This document shows positions 35,610 to 44,755 of a DNA stretch of 64,000 nt, piece after piece (position 1 is the stretch's first letter; each line of letters begins with the position of its first letter). The notes under the pieces were generated by a model. It worked only from the letters and a program-made list of their open reading frames with translations. It made no database searches and was not told the DNA's origin. This DNA comes from an uncultured Flavobacteriaceae bacterium (GTDB taxonomy: Bacteria > Bacteroidota > Bacteroidia > Flavobacteriales > Flavobacteriaceae), in the NCBI GenBank assembly GCA_905181825.1, contig CAJIZJ010000010.1:16977-80976 (forward strand). Direction: 5' to 3'. The translations under genes were made by a program, and so were the position numbers.

Positions 35610-36620
35610 ATGAATTTAAATAATAGTTTGAAAATAAACCTCACCTCCCTTCCGGTATCTCTTGTTGTAAAGACCGTTGTTTTTTTGTTGTTTGCCGCTA
35701 TTTTTTCATGTAAAAATTCATCAAAAGTAGAAAAAGAAATTTCTGCCATAAATATAGACTTGACTGTAGAGAGGTTTGACCAACTCTTTGCGAATTCCTC
35801 ACTGTCCGATCTTCCTGCGCTACAAGAGTCATATCCGTTTTTGTTTTCTAAAAAATATCCTGACTCTGTTTGGACACTCCGTATGGAAGATCCAATTCAA
35901 GCGCTGTTAGCGACTGCTGTAGATAGTGTGTTTGGAGACTTTCAAACTACAGAAGCTGAAATTAAGTCATTTTATCAGCATTTTAAATACTATAACAAAT
36001 CATTCAAAACTCCTAGAATAATCACCGTTTTGTCTGATGTTGACTATCGAAATAAAGTAGCGGTTACAGACACAATAGTACTCATTGCTTTAGATACCTA
36101 CCTTGGTAACGATCATGAGTTTTATACCAGTTTTTACGATTATGTAAAGCAAAACTTGAATTCAACACAAATTGCTCCGGACTTAGCAACTTCGTATGCT
36201 GAACAACTCATATACCAACCAAACAGAACCACCTTTTTGGACGAAATGATTTATTTTGGAAAGCAATTGTATTTGAAAGATTTGTGGATTCCATTTAAGA
36301 AAGACCATGAAAAAATAGGATATTCAATCTCAGAATATGAATGGTCAGAAGCCAACGAATATTATATATGGCAGAACTTTGTTGAAAATGAGTTGCTCTA
36401 CGAAACAGATCGAAAATTACTGGGAAGATTTATAGTAGCGGCCCCATTTTCTCGATTTAATTTAGAGTTAGACAGGGAGTCGCCTGGTAGACTCGGTCAG
36501 TATATAGGCTGGCAAATTGTAAGATCTTACATGAAAAACAATCCGACATCTGTTCTTGAAATGACGCAAATGAACCCTCAAGATATTTTTAATAACGCGA
36601 AATTTAAACCAAAAAAATAA
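35610..36620 (+). CDS. gldB: Gliding motility lipoprotein GldB
   Basis: I choose the ATG at 35610 over the GTG three codons upstream. The 336-residue protein has a lipobox (AAIFSC, Cys near 34), so it is an envelope lipoprotein. The GldB family pattern includes the INIDLTVERFDQLF start, the SYPFLFSKKYPDS segment and the GWQIVRSYMKNNP end. Mutants of F. johnsoniae gldB do not glide; the biochemical role is unknown. The stop overlaps the gldC start by one base (TAATG). Confidence 0.92.
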   Translation: MNLNNSLKINLTSLPVSLVVKTVVFLLFAAIFSCKNSSKVEKEISAINIDLTVERFDQLFANSSLSDLPALQESYPFLFSKKYPDSVWTLRMEDPIQALLATAVDSVFGDFQTTEAEIKSFYQHFKYYNKSFKTPRIITVLSDVDYRNKVAVTDTIVLIALDTYLGNDHEFYTSFYDYVKQNLNSTQIAPDLATSYAEQLIYQPNRTTFLDEMIYFGKQLYLKDLWIPFKKDHEKIGYSISEYEWSEANEYYIWQNFVENELLYETDRKLLGRFIVAAPFSRFNLELDRESPGRLGQYIGWQIVRSYMKNNPTSVLEMTQMNPQDIFNNAKFKPKK

Positions 36621-36958
36621 TGGCAAATACCCACACCTCAAAAATTCAAATTACCGTAGGGTTAGATGATAATCGAATTCCAGAAAAGTTACATTGGACT
36701 GCTCAAGACGGTGGGGTTTCTAATGAGGAGGCAAAGGCTGTAATGTTGTCCGTATGGGATCAAAAAAAGCAAGAGTCTCTTAGGATTGATTTGTGGACAA
36801 AAGACATGCCTGTTGATGAAATGAAGCTTTTTTTTCATCAAACATTAGTGACCATGAGTGATACTTATTTACGTGCAACCCAAGACGAAAAAATGACTGC
36901 TACCATGAAGGACTTCTGCGATTATTTTGCTGAAAAACTAGATCTTATTAAAAAGTAG
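36620..36958 (+). CDS. gldC: Gliding motility protein GldC
   Basis: The 112-residue soluble protein has the GldC signature: TSKIQITVGLDDNRIPEKLHWTAQDGG and AVMLSVWD. It follows gldB with a one-base overlap, the standard gldB-gldC order. GldC assists gliding but its activity is unknown. Its stop codon directly abuts that of rodA on the opposite strand. Confidence 0.93.
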   Translation: MANTHTSKIQITVGLDDNRIPEKLHWTAQDGGVSNEEAKAVMLSVWDQKKQESLRIDLWTKDMPVDEMKLFFHQTLVTMSDTYLRATQDEKMTATMKDFCDYFAEKLDLIKK

Positions 36959-38239
36959 TTACCAAACATTTAAACGGTTCGAGTCTAGTTTTAAAAATAT
37001 AAACACCAGTATTGTAAAAGCCCAGAGACCTGAGCCTCCGTAGCTAAAAAACGGAAGAGGGATGCCAATAGTTGGAATTAAGCCCATAACCATTCCTATA
37101 TTAATGAGGAAGTGTGCGAATAATATGCTTGCGACACCATAGCCATACACTCTGCTAAACTGTGACTTATGCTGCTCCGCAAGATAAACGATTCGCAATA
37201 TTAGCAACACGAATAAAATCACGACCATACTACTTCCAAAAAACCCCCATTCTTCACCAACAGTACTAAATATATAATCGGTATGTTGTTCTGGTACAAA
37301 CTTCCCTTTAGTTCGAGTGCCATCCATAAACCCTTTCCCAAAAGTACCACCTGACCTAATCGCCTTTTCAGATTCATTTAGATTGTAAGAGATATTACGC
37401 TTCATAGCTTGAAGCTTCTCAGGGTCTTTTTCTAACCTAAGCCAAAGTCCAATTCGGTCCTGTTGGTGCTTTTGAAGTACTTTAGTGTAGGCCCACTCAA
37501 CTCCAAAACTTAGACAAATACTACAAAGCAAAATGGCAATAGTTCCTCGAAATTTTTTCTTTTTCCGTTTGATGAAAAACTGATAAAAAAGAAGTAAAAC
37601 TGCAATAACACTATTTGTGGCAATTGCAGAAAACTTCAAGGTTGAAATGCCTAGAATTGTTAAAAACACTCCAAATAATAAATAATATTGAGGGATGCCT
37701 TCTCTATAAAAAACAAAGAACAAACTTCCAAATACAATCGTGCTTCCTGCATCATTTTGCAGTAAAATAAGAATTGCAGGCAGCCCTACTAAAATGCCAG
37801 CCCTGATTTGATCTCTTCGTTCTTTAATGTTTGTTTGCAAGTCGCTAATATATTTTGCCAGTGCAAGCGCTGTTGCAAATTTCGCAAATTCACTGGGTTG
37901 TAATGTAAGCCCTCCAAAGTCATACCAAGAAGTTGCGCCGTTTATTTGTTTTCCAAAAACAAACAACCCAATCAATGAGAATATAGAACCAAGGTATAAT
38001 ATACTAGCAAATCGTTCGTAGAACTTGGCATCTACTGTGAGTATGACTGTTATTAGGATTAGGGATCCTATCATAAACATTAGCTGTTTGCCATAGGGTT
38101 TAGTAATGTCCAAATAGGAAGTAAATTCGCCACTAGTCGAGGCGGATAAAATATTGAAATACCCAAAGATGACTAGTGTTGTGAAAATAATTACAGCAAT
38201 CCAATCTAATTGAAAACTGTTGGAGCGGATTACATTCAT
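36959..38239 (-). CDS. rodA: Rod shape-determining protein RodA (SEDS glycosyltransferase)
   Basis: This 426-residue polytopic protein of the SEDS family polymerises peptidoglycan glycan strands with the mrdA-encoded transpeptidase during elongation. About ten hydrophobic segments are visible. Marks are NGATSWYDFGGLTLQPSEFAK (periplasmic loop and conserved Glu/Lys), LLQNDAGSTIVFG, the FVPEQHTDYIFSTVGEEWGF loop, and the C-terminal GIPLPFFSYGGSG. Its start overlaps the mrdA stop by 4 bases. Confidence 0.95.
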   Translation of the reverse strand: MNVIRSNSFQLDWIAVIIFTTLVIFGYFNILSASTSGEFTSYLDITKPYGKQLMFMIGSLILITVILTVDAKFYERFASILYLGSIFSLIGLFVFGKQINGATSWYDFGGLTLQPSEFAKFATALALAKYISDLQTNIKERRDQIRAGILVGLPAILILLQNDAGSTIVFGSLFFVFYREGIPQYYLLFGVFLTILGISTLKFSAIATNSVIAVLLLFYQFFIKRKKKKFRGTIAILLCSICLSFGVEWAYTKVLQKHQQDRIGLWLRLEKDPEKLQAMKRNISYNLNESEKAIRSGGTFGKGFMDGTRTKGKFVPEQHTDYIFSTVGEEWGFFGSSMVVILFVLLILRIVYLAEQHKSQFSRVYGYGVASILFAHFLINIGMVMGLIPTIGIPLPFFSYGGSGLWAFTILVFIFLKLDSNRLNVW

Positions 38240-40101
38240 TGGTCATTAATTTTAAAGGGTTTGCCACTGTATGGCTTTAGATATTCGTTTTCTAAACTTT
38301 TTTCTATAACCAACTGTTCCATTCTTTTTAAAGAAACCTCTCCTTTTATATATTTCTCAATCATTAAACTCGCCACTCTTCCTGCCCATCGTGCTCCATA
38401 GCGTCCGTTTTCAACTAAAACTGCGACAGCAATTTTCGGATTTTCTTTAGGAGCAAATGCAATAAATATAGAATGATCAGTAAGTTGTTGTCTAACACCA
38501 TCTACCTTTGTGAAGTTTTCAGCAGTTCCAGTCTTGCCACAGATTTCGATTCCAGGAACTTTTAAAAAACTAGCGGTTCCTTTATTGTAAACATTATACA
38601 TTCCTTCAATAATAGGCTCGTAGTATTTAGGGTCTATTGATGTTTGTTTTGGAATTTTGAAATCAGGGATTATCTCTTCATTCTCAATAGCCTTCATAAT
38701 ATGGGGCGTAAAATAAAAACCTTTATTTGCAATAGCAGCAGTCATGTTTGCTAATTGAATTGGTGTTACTAAAATTTCTCCTTGTCCAATTGCATTTGAG
38801 ATAATAGTTGTAGCACCCCATTTAAATTCTGGATACCACTTGTCATAGTAGCTGCCATCTGGTATGTTTCCTTTTTTTCCAACAGATAAATCATTACCTA
38901 AAAAAGCCCCCAAGCCAAAACTTTTGATGTGATCACTCCATATGTCCATTGACTGGGATGAATTATCATATTTTTCGATAGTATTTCTAAAAGCCATTGC
39001 AAAATAAGAATTACATGAATAGCTAATGGCAGAATCCAAATTCCTATAACCACCACCACAATGACATTGCATGGTTCGTTTATTTTTTCCATACACGTAT
39101 TGCCCACTACAAAACAAGTTTGTATTTGTTTTAATCACTTTTTCTTGCAGGGCTGTCAGGGCAACCAGTACTTTAAATGGAGACCCTGGCTCGTGCATCC
39201 TTACGAGTCCTTTATCGATCAAGGGGCGGTGTATTGAGTCCAAGTATAGTGTTGTATAGTTTTTTGAACGCTCTCTCCCTACAAGTAGGTTTGGGTTATA
39301 TGAAGGGGCGGAGACAAGACTTAGAATTTCGCCACTGCTGGGTTCAATAGCGACGATGCCTCCAATTTTGTTTTGCATTAACAATTCACCATAAGCCTGT
39401 AGCTCAGAGTCAATAGTAATTTTAAGGTCTTTTCCAGGAACAGGTAGAGTATCGAAAGCACCATCCTTATAGGCTCCAATATCTCTATTATAAATGTCTT
39501 TTTGGATGTATTTCACACCCTTAATTCCCCGAAGTGTTTTTTCGTATGAGATTTCTACTCCTTGCTTCCCAATCAAATCTCCAAGTTTGTAATAGCTGTC
39601 TTTTTTTATGTCTTTTGCATTGGCCTCAGCGATGTATCCTAGTACGTTTGCGCCAATTGAAGTCTGATAGTCTCTTACCGATCTTTTTTGAATATAAAAG
39701 CCCTTAAATTTTCTTAAATTTTCTGATAAAAACGCATAGTCTTCTTTTGAGAGGTGAGGCAAGAATACCGATGGAAGTCGGGGAGAGTATCGTTTAGCGC
39801 GCTTGTAATATTTTAAAAACTTAAGTCTATCAATTTTCAACAAATCACAAAACATCAAGGTGTCTAAAGGCTCTACTTCACGAGGGATTACCATCACGTC
39901 ATAACTAGGCTGATTAGCAACCAAAAGACTGTCATTTCTGTCATAAATATAGCCTCGTTTAGGGTAGTGAAATACTTTGCGTATCGCATTGTCATTATTT
40001 AAATCATAGTCAGCCGATTCATAGATTTGTAAATAAAACAGCCTAGCAATAAAGCTAACTCCTGTTAGAATGACCATTCCAAAAAGAAGAATTTTTCTCA
40101 T
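38236..40101 (-). CDS. mrdA: Penicillin-binding protein 2
   Basis: The 621-residue class B PBP has one N-terminal membrane segment (about 3-22), a dimerisation domain, and the transpeptidase domain with the active-site motifs SPFK (serine near 308), SCN and KTG (CGKTGTAEN). It cross-links peptidoglycan with RodA in the elongasome. Lengths and motif order are normal. It overlaps mreD by 4 bases upstream and rodA by 4 downstream, so the five-gene cell-shape set is tightly packed. Confidence 0.96.
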   Translation of the reverse strand: MRKILLFGMVILTGVSFIARLFYLQIYESADYDLNNDNAIRKVFHYPKRGYIYDRNDSLLVANQPSYDVMVIPREVEPLDTLMFCDLLKIDRLKFLKYYKRAKRYSPRLPSVFLPHLSKEDYAFLSENLRKFKGFYIQKRSVRDYQTSIGANVLGYIAEANAKDIKKDSYYKLGDLIGKQGVEISYEKTLRGIKGVKYIQKDIYNRDIGAYKDGAFDTLPVPGKDLKITIDSELQAYGELLMQNKIGGIVAIEPSSGEILSLVSAPSYNPNLLVGRERSKNYTTLYLDSIHRPLIDKGLVRMHEPGSPFKVLVALTALQEKVIKTNTNLFCSGQYVYGKNKRTMQCHCGGGYRNLDSAISYSCNSYFAMAFRNTIEKYDNSSQSMDIWSDHIKSFGLGAFLGNDLSVGKKGNIPDGSYYDKWYPEFKWGATTIISNAIGQGEILVTPIQLANMTAAIANKGFYFTPHIMKAIENEEIIPDFKIPKQTSIDPKYYEPIIEGMYNVYNKGTASFLKVPGIEICGKTGTAENFTKVDGVRQQLTDHSIFIAFAPKENPKIAVAVLVENGRYGARWAGRVASLMIEKYIKGEVSLKRMEQLVIEKSLENEYLKPYSGKPFKINDQ

Positions 40102-40604
40102 GTTTGTTTTTTACTAAATAGTGAGGTAAAAAGTAAACAAAGCAAGAGAGTGAATATGCTTGAGTAGAAAGTTTGTTTTAAAATCAATAGTATTTCATTT
40201 TGATTAAAAACAACCAGGACAAATAGGATAAAATGATGTATGATTATGAGTGATAAAAAGTAAACTACACGCTGTGTGAAGTCAGTATTGCTAAATTTTA
40301 CAGCTTGATACTCGTAGGCAGCACCAAAAGAAAACTTTAAAAATAGCGGTCTGATATAAGCAATAAGAACACTCGCAGCTGCGTGTGTACCTCCAGAATC
40401 TAAAAACACATCAACCATAAGCCCTAGTAGAAAACTGCTAAAAAGAAAGCTTAATCGATTATTAGATGTTGGGTACAATAAAATAAAAAGTAAATAAATA
40501 AACGGGTTAATGTATCCCATAAAGTTAATATTACTACATATCAAAGTTTGTACAAGAAGTAGTCCAAAAAATCGAAATATGTTTACAAGTACAATATTAT
40601 TCAT
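40098..40604 (-). CDS. mreD: Rod shape-determining protein MreD
   Basis: The 168-residue membrane protein has about five hydrophobic segments with the GYINPFIYLLFILLYP and GLMVDVFLDSGGTHAAASV features of MreD. It links MreC and the PBP2/RodA complex. It overlaps mreC by 8 bases and mrdA by 4, as usual in this operon. Family identity comes from these motifs and the fixed position. Confidence 0.92.
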   Translation of the reverse strand: MNNIVLVNIFRFFGLLLVQTLICSNINFMGYINPFIYLLFILLYPTSNNRLSFLFSSFLLGLMVDVFLDSGGTHAAASVLIAYIRPLFLKFSFGAAYEYQAVKFSNTDFTQRVVYFLSLIIIHHFILFVLVVFNQNEILLILKQTFYSSIFTLLLCLLFTSLFSKKQT

Positions 40605-41403
40605 TGGGTTCTTTTAGGGTCTCTAGTTCGTTAAGGTCATTGTTTTTTATTAAGTAAACATGCCCCAGATTGGTCATGTCATTAAATAATTTTACCTCAA
40701 TAATATATAGATCTTCGGTGTCATTCAGTCCATAGGAGTCTATAGTGCCTACTGGGATATTTGCTGGGAATGTTGATGAAAATCCACTAGTGACTATACT
40801 GTCTCCTATTGTTAGCTTTACAAGGTCTTGAATGTCTTTTAATTGAACTACATCTGGCGCTTTAGCATCCCATGTTAGGGTTCCAAAGTGGTTTGTTTTT
40901 TTTAACTTCACATTCACTCTACTATTGGTGTTTAGTATAGATAAAACTCTTGAGTAGTTAGTTGATGTTTTGTCAATAATCCCTACAATTCCTCTGGAGG
41001 TAATGACTCCATAGTCTTCCTTGATGCTATCCTTTAATCCCTTATTAATAGTCAAATAGTTGTTTGGTTGTGCGTAGCTATTTTTATAAACTTGCGCAGA
41101 ATTTAAGGAGTAGGTTCGCTTTAAAACAGAATCAATAGAAGTACTTATTTCTTGGTTAAACCGTTTAGATTTAAGTCGGCTATTTTCTTCCAATAACAGC
41201 TGATTTTCTTTTACTAAATTAAAATATTGACTTATACTATGAGAGATGCTATATACGTTAGCCGTTAATCGATTTGAAGAATTAAGAAATTTACTTCTGT
41301 GAAATTCATGGGATTGAATGGTAAGTGAAAGGGCAATTGAAAACAACAACAAAAACAAGACGAATGTTTTGTTTTTAATGAAGAAATTAAAAAGTTGTTG
41401 CAT
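40597..41403 (-). CDS. mreC: Rod shape-determining protein MreC
   Basis: The 268-residue protein has an N-terminal membrane segment (about 12-28), a coiled-coil stretch (LVKENQLLLEENSRLKSKRF, about 60-90) and the two-barrel periplasmic domain (YLTINKGLKDSI, GVITSRGIVGII). MreC scaffolds the elongasome on the periplasmic face. It follows mreB by 10 bases. Confidence 0.94.
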   Translation of the reverse strand: MQQLFNFFIKNKTFVLFLLLFSIALSLTIQSHEFHRSKFLNSSNRLTANVYSISHSISQYFNLVKENQLLLEENSRLKSKRFNQEISTSIDSVLKRTYSLNSAQVYKNSYAQPNNYLTINKGLKDSIKEDYGVITSRGIVGIIDKTSTNYSRVLSILNTNSRVNVKLKKTNHFGTLTWDAKAPDVVQLKDIQDLVKLTIGDSIVTSGFSSTFPANIPVGTIDSYGLNDTEDLYIIEVKLFNDMTNLGHVYLIKNNDLNELETLKEPNE

Positions 41404-41413
41404 TACTTAAAAT

Positions 41414-42442
41414 CTATTTTATCAAGACGCTTTTATATTTAGCAAGGTTTTTTAGAACAATTCCAGTCCCTCTAACAACAGCTCTCAAAGGGTCTTCTGC
41501 TATATACACAGGAAGGTCAGTTTTTTGAGATAATCGCTTATCAAGACCTCTTAACATAGACCCACCTCCGGCAAGATAAATACCAGTATTGTAAATATCG
41601 GCTGCAAGTTCGGGTGGGGTCTGAGAGAGAGTCTCCATAACGGAGTCTTCAATTCTAAGTATCGATTTGTCTAACGCTTTTGCAATTTCACGGTGTGTAA
41701 TTTGCACTTGTTTTGGTTTTCCAGTCAGCAAATCTCTTCCTTGAACATTCATTTCGTCTGGTGGAACTTCCAAGTCTTCTGTTGCTGCTCCAATCTGAAT
41801 TTTTATTTTCTCTGCAGTTCGGTCTCCTACATACAAATTATGTTGCGTACGCATGTAATATATAATATCATTAGTAAATACATCTCCGGCAACTTTAACG
41901 GACTTGTCACATACAATACCACCTAAGGCGATCACGGCAATTTCTGTTGTGCCACCTCCAATATCAACAATCATATTTCCTTTAGGCTGCATAATGTCTA
42001 CTCCAATTCCAATAGCAGCTGCCATTGGTTCATGAATTAAATAGACTTCTTTCCCATTTACGCGTTCAGCAGATTCTTTTACAGCACGCATTTCCACCTC
42101 TGTAATTCCTGAAGGAATACAAATCACCATCCTTAATGAGGGAGCAAATAATTTATTTTTTAGAGCGGGAATGCTTTTTATAAATAAGCTAATCATTTGT
42201 TCAGAAGCATCAAAATCAGCAATTACCCCATCTTTTAATGGTCGTATTGTTTTGATGTTTTCATGCGTTTTACCTTGCATCAAATTTGCTTCTTTTCCAA
42301 CAGCAATAATTTTTCCAGATACACGATCTCTAGCCACAATTGATGGGCTGTCAATCACAACTTTATCGTTGTGAATTATTAATGTGTTTGCGGTTCCTAA
42401 GTCGATCGCTATCTCCTCTGTCAAGAAGTCAAAAAATCCCAT
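41414..42442 (-). CDS. mreB: Rod shape-determining actin-like protein MreB
   Basis: The 342-residue bacterial actin directs cell-wall elongation from the inner membrane face. Phosphate-binding loops are clear: EIAIDLGTANTLI, VIADFDASEQMI, IGVDIMQPKGNMIVDIGGGTTEIAVIALGG, and the C-terminal YLAGGGSMLRGLD. It is the first gene of mreB-mreC-mreD-mrdA-rodA. No -7 element is obvious in the 97 bases before it. Confidence 0.97.
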   Translation of the reverse strand: MGFFDFLTEEIAIDLGTANTLIIHNDKVVIDSPSIVARDRVSGKIIAVGKEANLMQGKTHENIKTIRPLKDGVIADFDASEQMISLFIKSIPALKNKLFAPSLRMVICIPSGITEVEMRAVKESAERVNGKEVYLIHEPMAAAIGIGVDIMQPKGNMIVDIGGGTTEIAVIALGGIVCDKSVKVAGDVFTNDIIYYMRTQHNLYVGDRTAEKIKIQIGAATEDLEVPPDEMNVQGRDLLTGKPKQVQITHREIAKALDKSILRIEDSVMETLSQTPPELAADIYNTGIYLAGGGSMLRGLDKRLSQKTDLPVYIAEDPLRAVVRGTGIVLKNLAKYKSVLIK

Positions 42443-42539
42443 ATGCTATAAATAATTTACTGAAAAATGTTAAAGTAATATGCTCTTTTGTAAATGTACT
42501 AAATTAAAAGTTATTTTGGTAAGGCTGCCCTTAAATAAA

Positions 42540-44072
42540 TTAGTGTTTAAAATGACGTGTTTTTGTAAATACCATTGCCACATTATTGGAGTTGCAATAG
42601 TCAATGCTTAACTGGTCTTTTATCGAGCCTCCTGGCTGAATTACAGCTGTAATTCCCGCATTTTTTGCAATTTCCACACAATCAGGGAATGGAAAGAAGG
42701 CATCGCTAGCCATCACAGCCCCACTTAAATTAAACTTAAAAGAAGTAGCTTTATGAATGGCTTGATTTAAGGCGTCTACGCGACTTGTTTGCCCGGTTCC
42801 GCTAGCGCACAATTGCTTGTTTTTAGCCAATACGATGGTATTTGATTTTGTGTGTTTACAAATCTTAGAAGCGAACAACAGGTCTTCAATCTCACTTTCA
42901 ACAGGCGTGGAGGTAGTAGCATTTTCCAAAATAGAAGCATCATCAGTAATGGTGTCTTTTTCCTGAACTAATACACCATTTAAGCAAGTTCTTACACTTG
43001 TTTCAGGAAGGCTAACTGAATTCTGAATTAGTAAAATTCTATTTTTCTTCCCTTTTAATACACTTTCTGCTTCAGCACTAAACGAAGGTGCAATCACTAC
43101 TTCACAAAAAAGTGTATGAATTTTTTCAGCAGTTGCTAAGTCAACTTCACAATTTGATATTAAAACGCCACCAAAAGCAGATACTGGATCTCCTGCTAAG
43201 GCGTCTATGTAAGCCTGATGTAGAGATTCTCTTTGCGCCACTCCGCAAGCGTTATTGTGTTTTAGGATTGCAAAGGTTGGATTTTCGCCATTAAATTCAT
43301 TCATTAGATTCACTGCAGCGTCAACATCTAAAAGGTTGTTATAGCTTAGTTCTTTTCCGTGAAGCTTTGTAAACATCGCTTCAAAATCTCCAAAGAAATA
43401 TCCTTTTTGATGTGGATTTTCTCCATAACGAAGCACGCTTCCTTGCGTTTCACTAATTTTCAATACAACCTCTTCCTTTTCTTTGTTGAAATAGTTAAAA
43501 ATTGCACTGTCATAATGTGAAGACACATTAAATGATTTGGTAGCAAACCGTTTGCGATCTTCAATAGAAATAGCGCCATTTTCAGCAGTAATTAGGTTTA
43601 AGAATTCTCCGTAGTCTTCAACAGAAGACACACAAATGACATCTTTAAAGTTTTTGGCTGCCGCTCGAATCAATGAAATTCCTCCGATGTCAATTTTTTC
43701 AATAATATCTTCGTCGCTAGCTCCTGAAGCAACTGTTTTTTCAAAGGGATATAGGTCCACAATGACGGCGTCTATTTGTGGGATTGAAAAAGTATCCATC
43801 TCCTGGACATCCTGATCATTATCTTGGCGATTTAAAATCCCACCAAATATCTTAGGGTGTAAGGTTTTTACACGCCCTCCAAGGATTGAAGGGTATTCTG
43901 TAATTTCTTCAGCAGGAACCACGTCTATACCTAAGTCATTAATAAATTTTTGAGTACCCCCTGTAGAATAGATAGTAACTCCTTGTTCGTTTAGTTTTTT
44001 TACAATAGGCGCTAACCCTTTTTTACTAAACACAGAAATTAAGGCGGATTTAATTGTTTTGTTTTGGCTCAT
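42540..44072 (-). CDS. purH: Bifunctional AICAR transformylase/IMP cyclohydrolase
   Basis: The ATG at 44072 gives MSQNKTIKSALISVFSKKG, the correct start; the frame runs on to 44126 but crosses the -7 element at 44095-44102. The protein has 510 residues. It catalyses the last two steps of purine synthesis to IMP. The N-terminal IMP cyclohydrolase shows STGGTQKFI and GGRVKTLHPKIFGGIL; the C-terminal transformylase shows KHNNACGVA, AFGGVL, and the FFPFPDCVEIA..GITAVIQPGGS end. The gene stands alone between mreB and the GAF protein. Confidence 0.96.
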   Translation of the reverse strand: MSQNKTIKSALISVFSKKGLAPIVKKLNEQGVTIYSTGGTQKFINDLGIDVVPAEEITEYPSILGGRVKTLHPKIFGGILNRQDNDQDVQEMDTFSIPQIDAVIVDLYPFEKTVASGASDEDIIEKIDIGGISLIRAAAKNFKDVICVSSVEDYGEFLNLITAENGAISIEDRKRFATKSFNVSSHYDSAIFNYFNKEKEEVVLKISETQGSVLRYGENPHQKGYFFGDFEAMFTKLHGKELSYNNLLDVDAAVNLMNEFNGENPTFAILKHNNACGVAQRESLHQAYIDALAGDPVSAFGGVLISNCEVDLATAEKIHTLFCEVVIAPSFSAEAESVLKGKKNRILLIQNSVSLPETSVRTCLNGVLVQEKDTITDDASILENATTSTPVESEIEDLLFASKICKHTKSNTIVLAKNKQLCASGTGQTSRVDALNQAIHKATSFKFNLSGAVMASDAFFPFPDCVEIAKNAGITAVIQPGGSIKDQLSIDYCNSNNVAMVFTKTRHFKH

Positions 44073-44094
44073 TTTGAAGTCTAATGTTAAACAC

Positions 44095-44102
44095 CAAAAA
44101 TA
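44095..44102 (-). promoter_or_regulatory. -7 element of purH
   Basis: The minus strand reads TATTTTTG (TAnnTTTG), ending 22 bases before the purH ATG. A TTG lies 25 bases further upstream, slightly beyond the usual spacing. Confidence 0.45.
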
Positions 44103-44182
44103 GTCAATTAACCCATAAGAACTCATCCAAATTCTCTCAAAAACAGAAGTTTTTTTTAACTAAACACCAGAGTTATTAACAT

Positions 44183-44635
44183 CTACATAAGTGTGGCGAC
44201 TGATCGACACACAAATTCTAGGAATCGTTCGTCTGCCTGCGTAAAAGGATCAATAGTATTCGAGTCAATATCAATTTGCCCAACATTTTTATTATTTACA
44301 AACAGCGGAACTACGATTTCTGATTTTACATTAATACTGCATGCTATGTAATTGTCTTGAGAATTGACATCGGCTACCACAAAGTTTTCATTACTAACAG
44401 CCACTTGCCCACAAATCCCTTTTCCAAATGGGATAATTGTGTGGTCTGTATGCGCCCCTGCGTACGGTCCAATTTTAAGTTCTTTTTTTTCGCCATTTCT
44501 AAAATAAAAACCGACCCAATCGTAATGGCAGACCGAGACTTTTAATAAATTACAAATAGCCTGTAGGGTTTCATCAAGCACATTTGAATTAGAGACTAAG
44601 CTGCTTATTTTAGGTTTCAATTTATTGAAATTCAT
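44183..44635 (-). CDS. GAF-domain protein, free methionine-(R)-sulfoxide reductase-like
   Basis: The 150-residue single GAF domain protein has the fRMsr pattern: YDWVGFYF, GKGICGQVA with Cys75, DNYIACS with Cys99, then SEIVVPLF and IDIDSN. The 24-residue spacing between the two Cys equals that between the resolving and catalytic Cys of the E. coli enzyme, so activity on free methionine-(R)-sulfoxide is plausible. It has its own position between purH and the divergent Cys-rich gene. The call is good for the domain, moderate for the enzyme. Confidence 0.82.
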   Translation of the reverse strand: MNFNKLKPKISSLVSNSNVLDETLQAICNLLKVSVCHYDWVGFYFRNGEKKELKIGPYAGAHTDHTIIPFGKGICGQVAVSNENFVVADVNSQDNYIACSINVKSEIVVPLFVNNKNVGQIDIDSNTIDPFTQADERFLEFVCRSVATLM

Positions 44636-44743
44636 CAGGATATATTTCTGTAAAAATACTATTAATCCTAAATATGGTTTTAAAATAATTTTCTTTTTGT
44701 GTTAATTTTCCTGTAAGTATAACTAATGTACATACAGTTTTAC

Positions 44744-44751
44744 TAAATTTG
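44744..44751 (+). promoter_or_regulatory. -7 element of the Cys-rich protein gene
   Basis: TAAATTTG matches TAnnTTTG and ends 4 bases before the ATG at 44756, the same spacing as at thiL. The transcript could be leaderless. Confidence 0.4.
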
Positions 44752-44755
44752 TATA

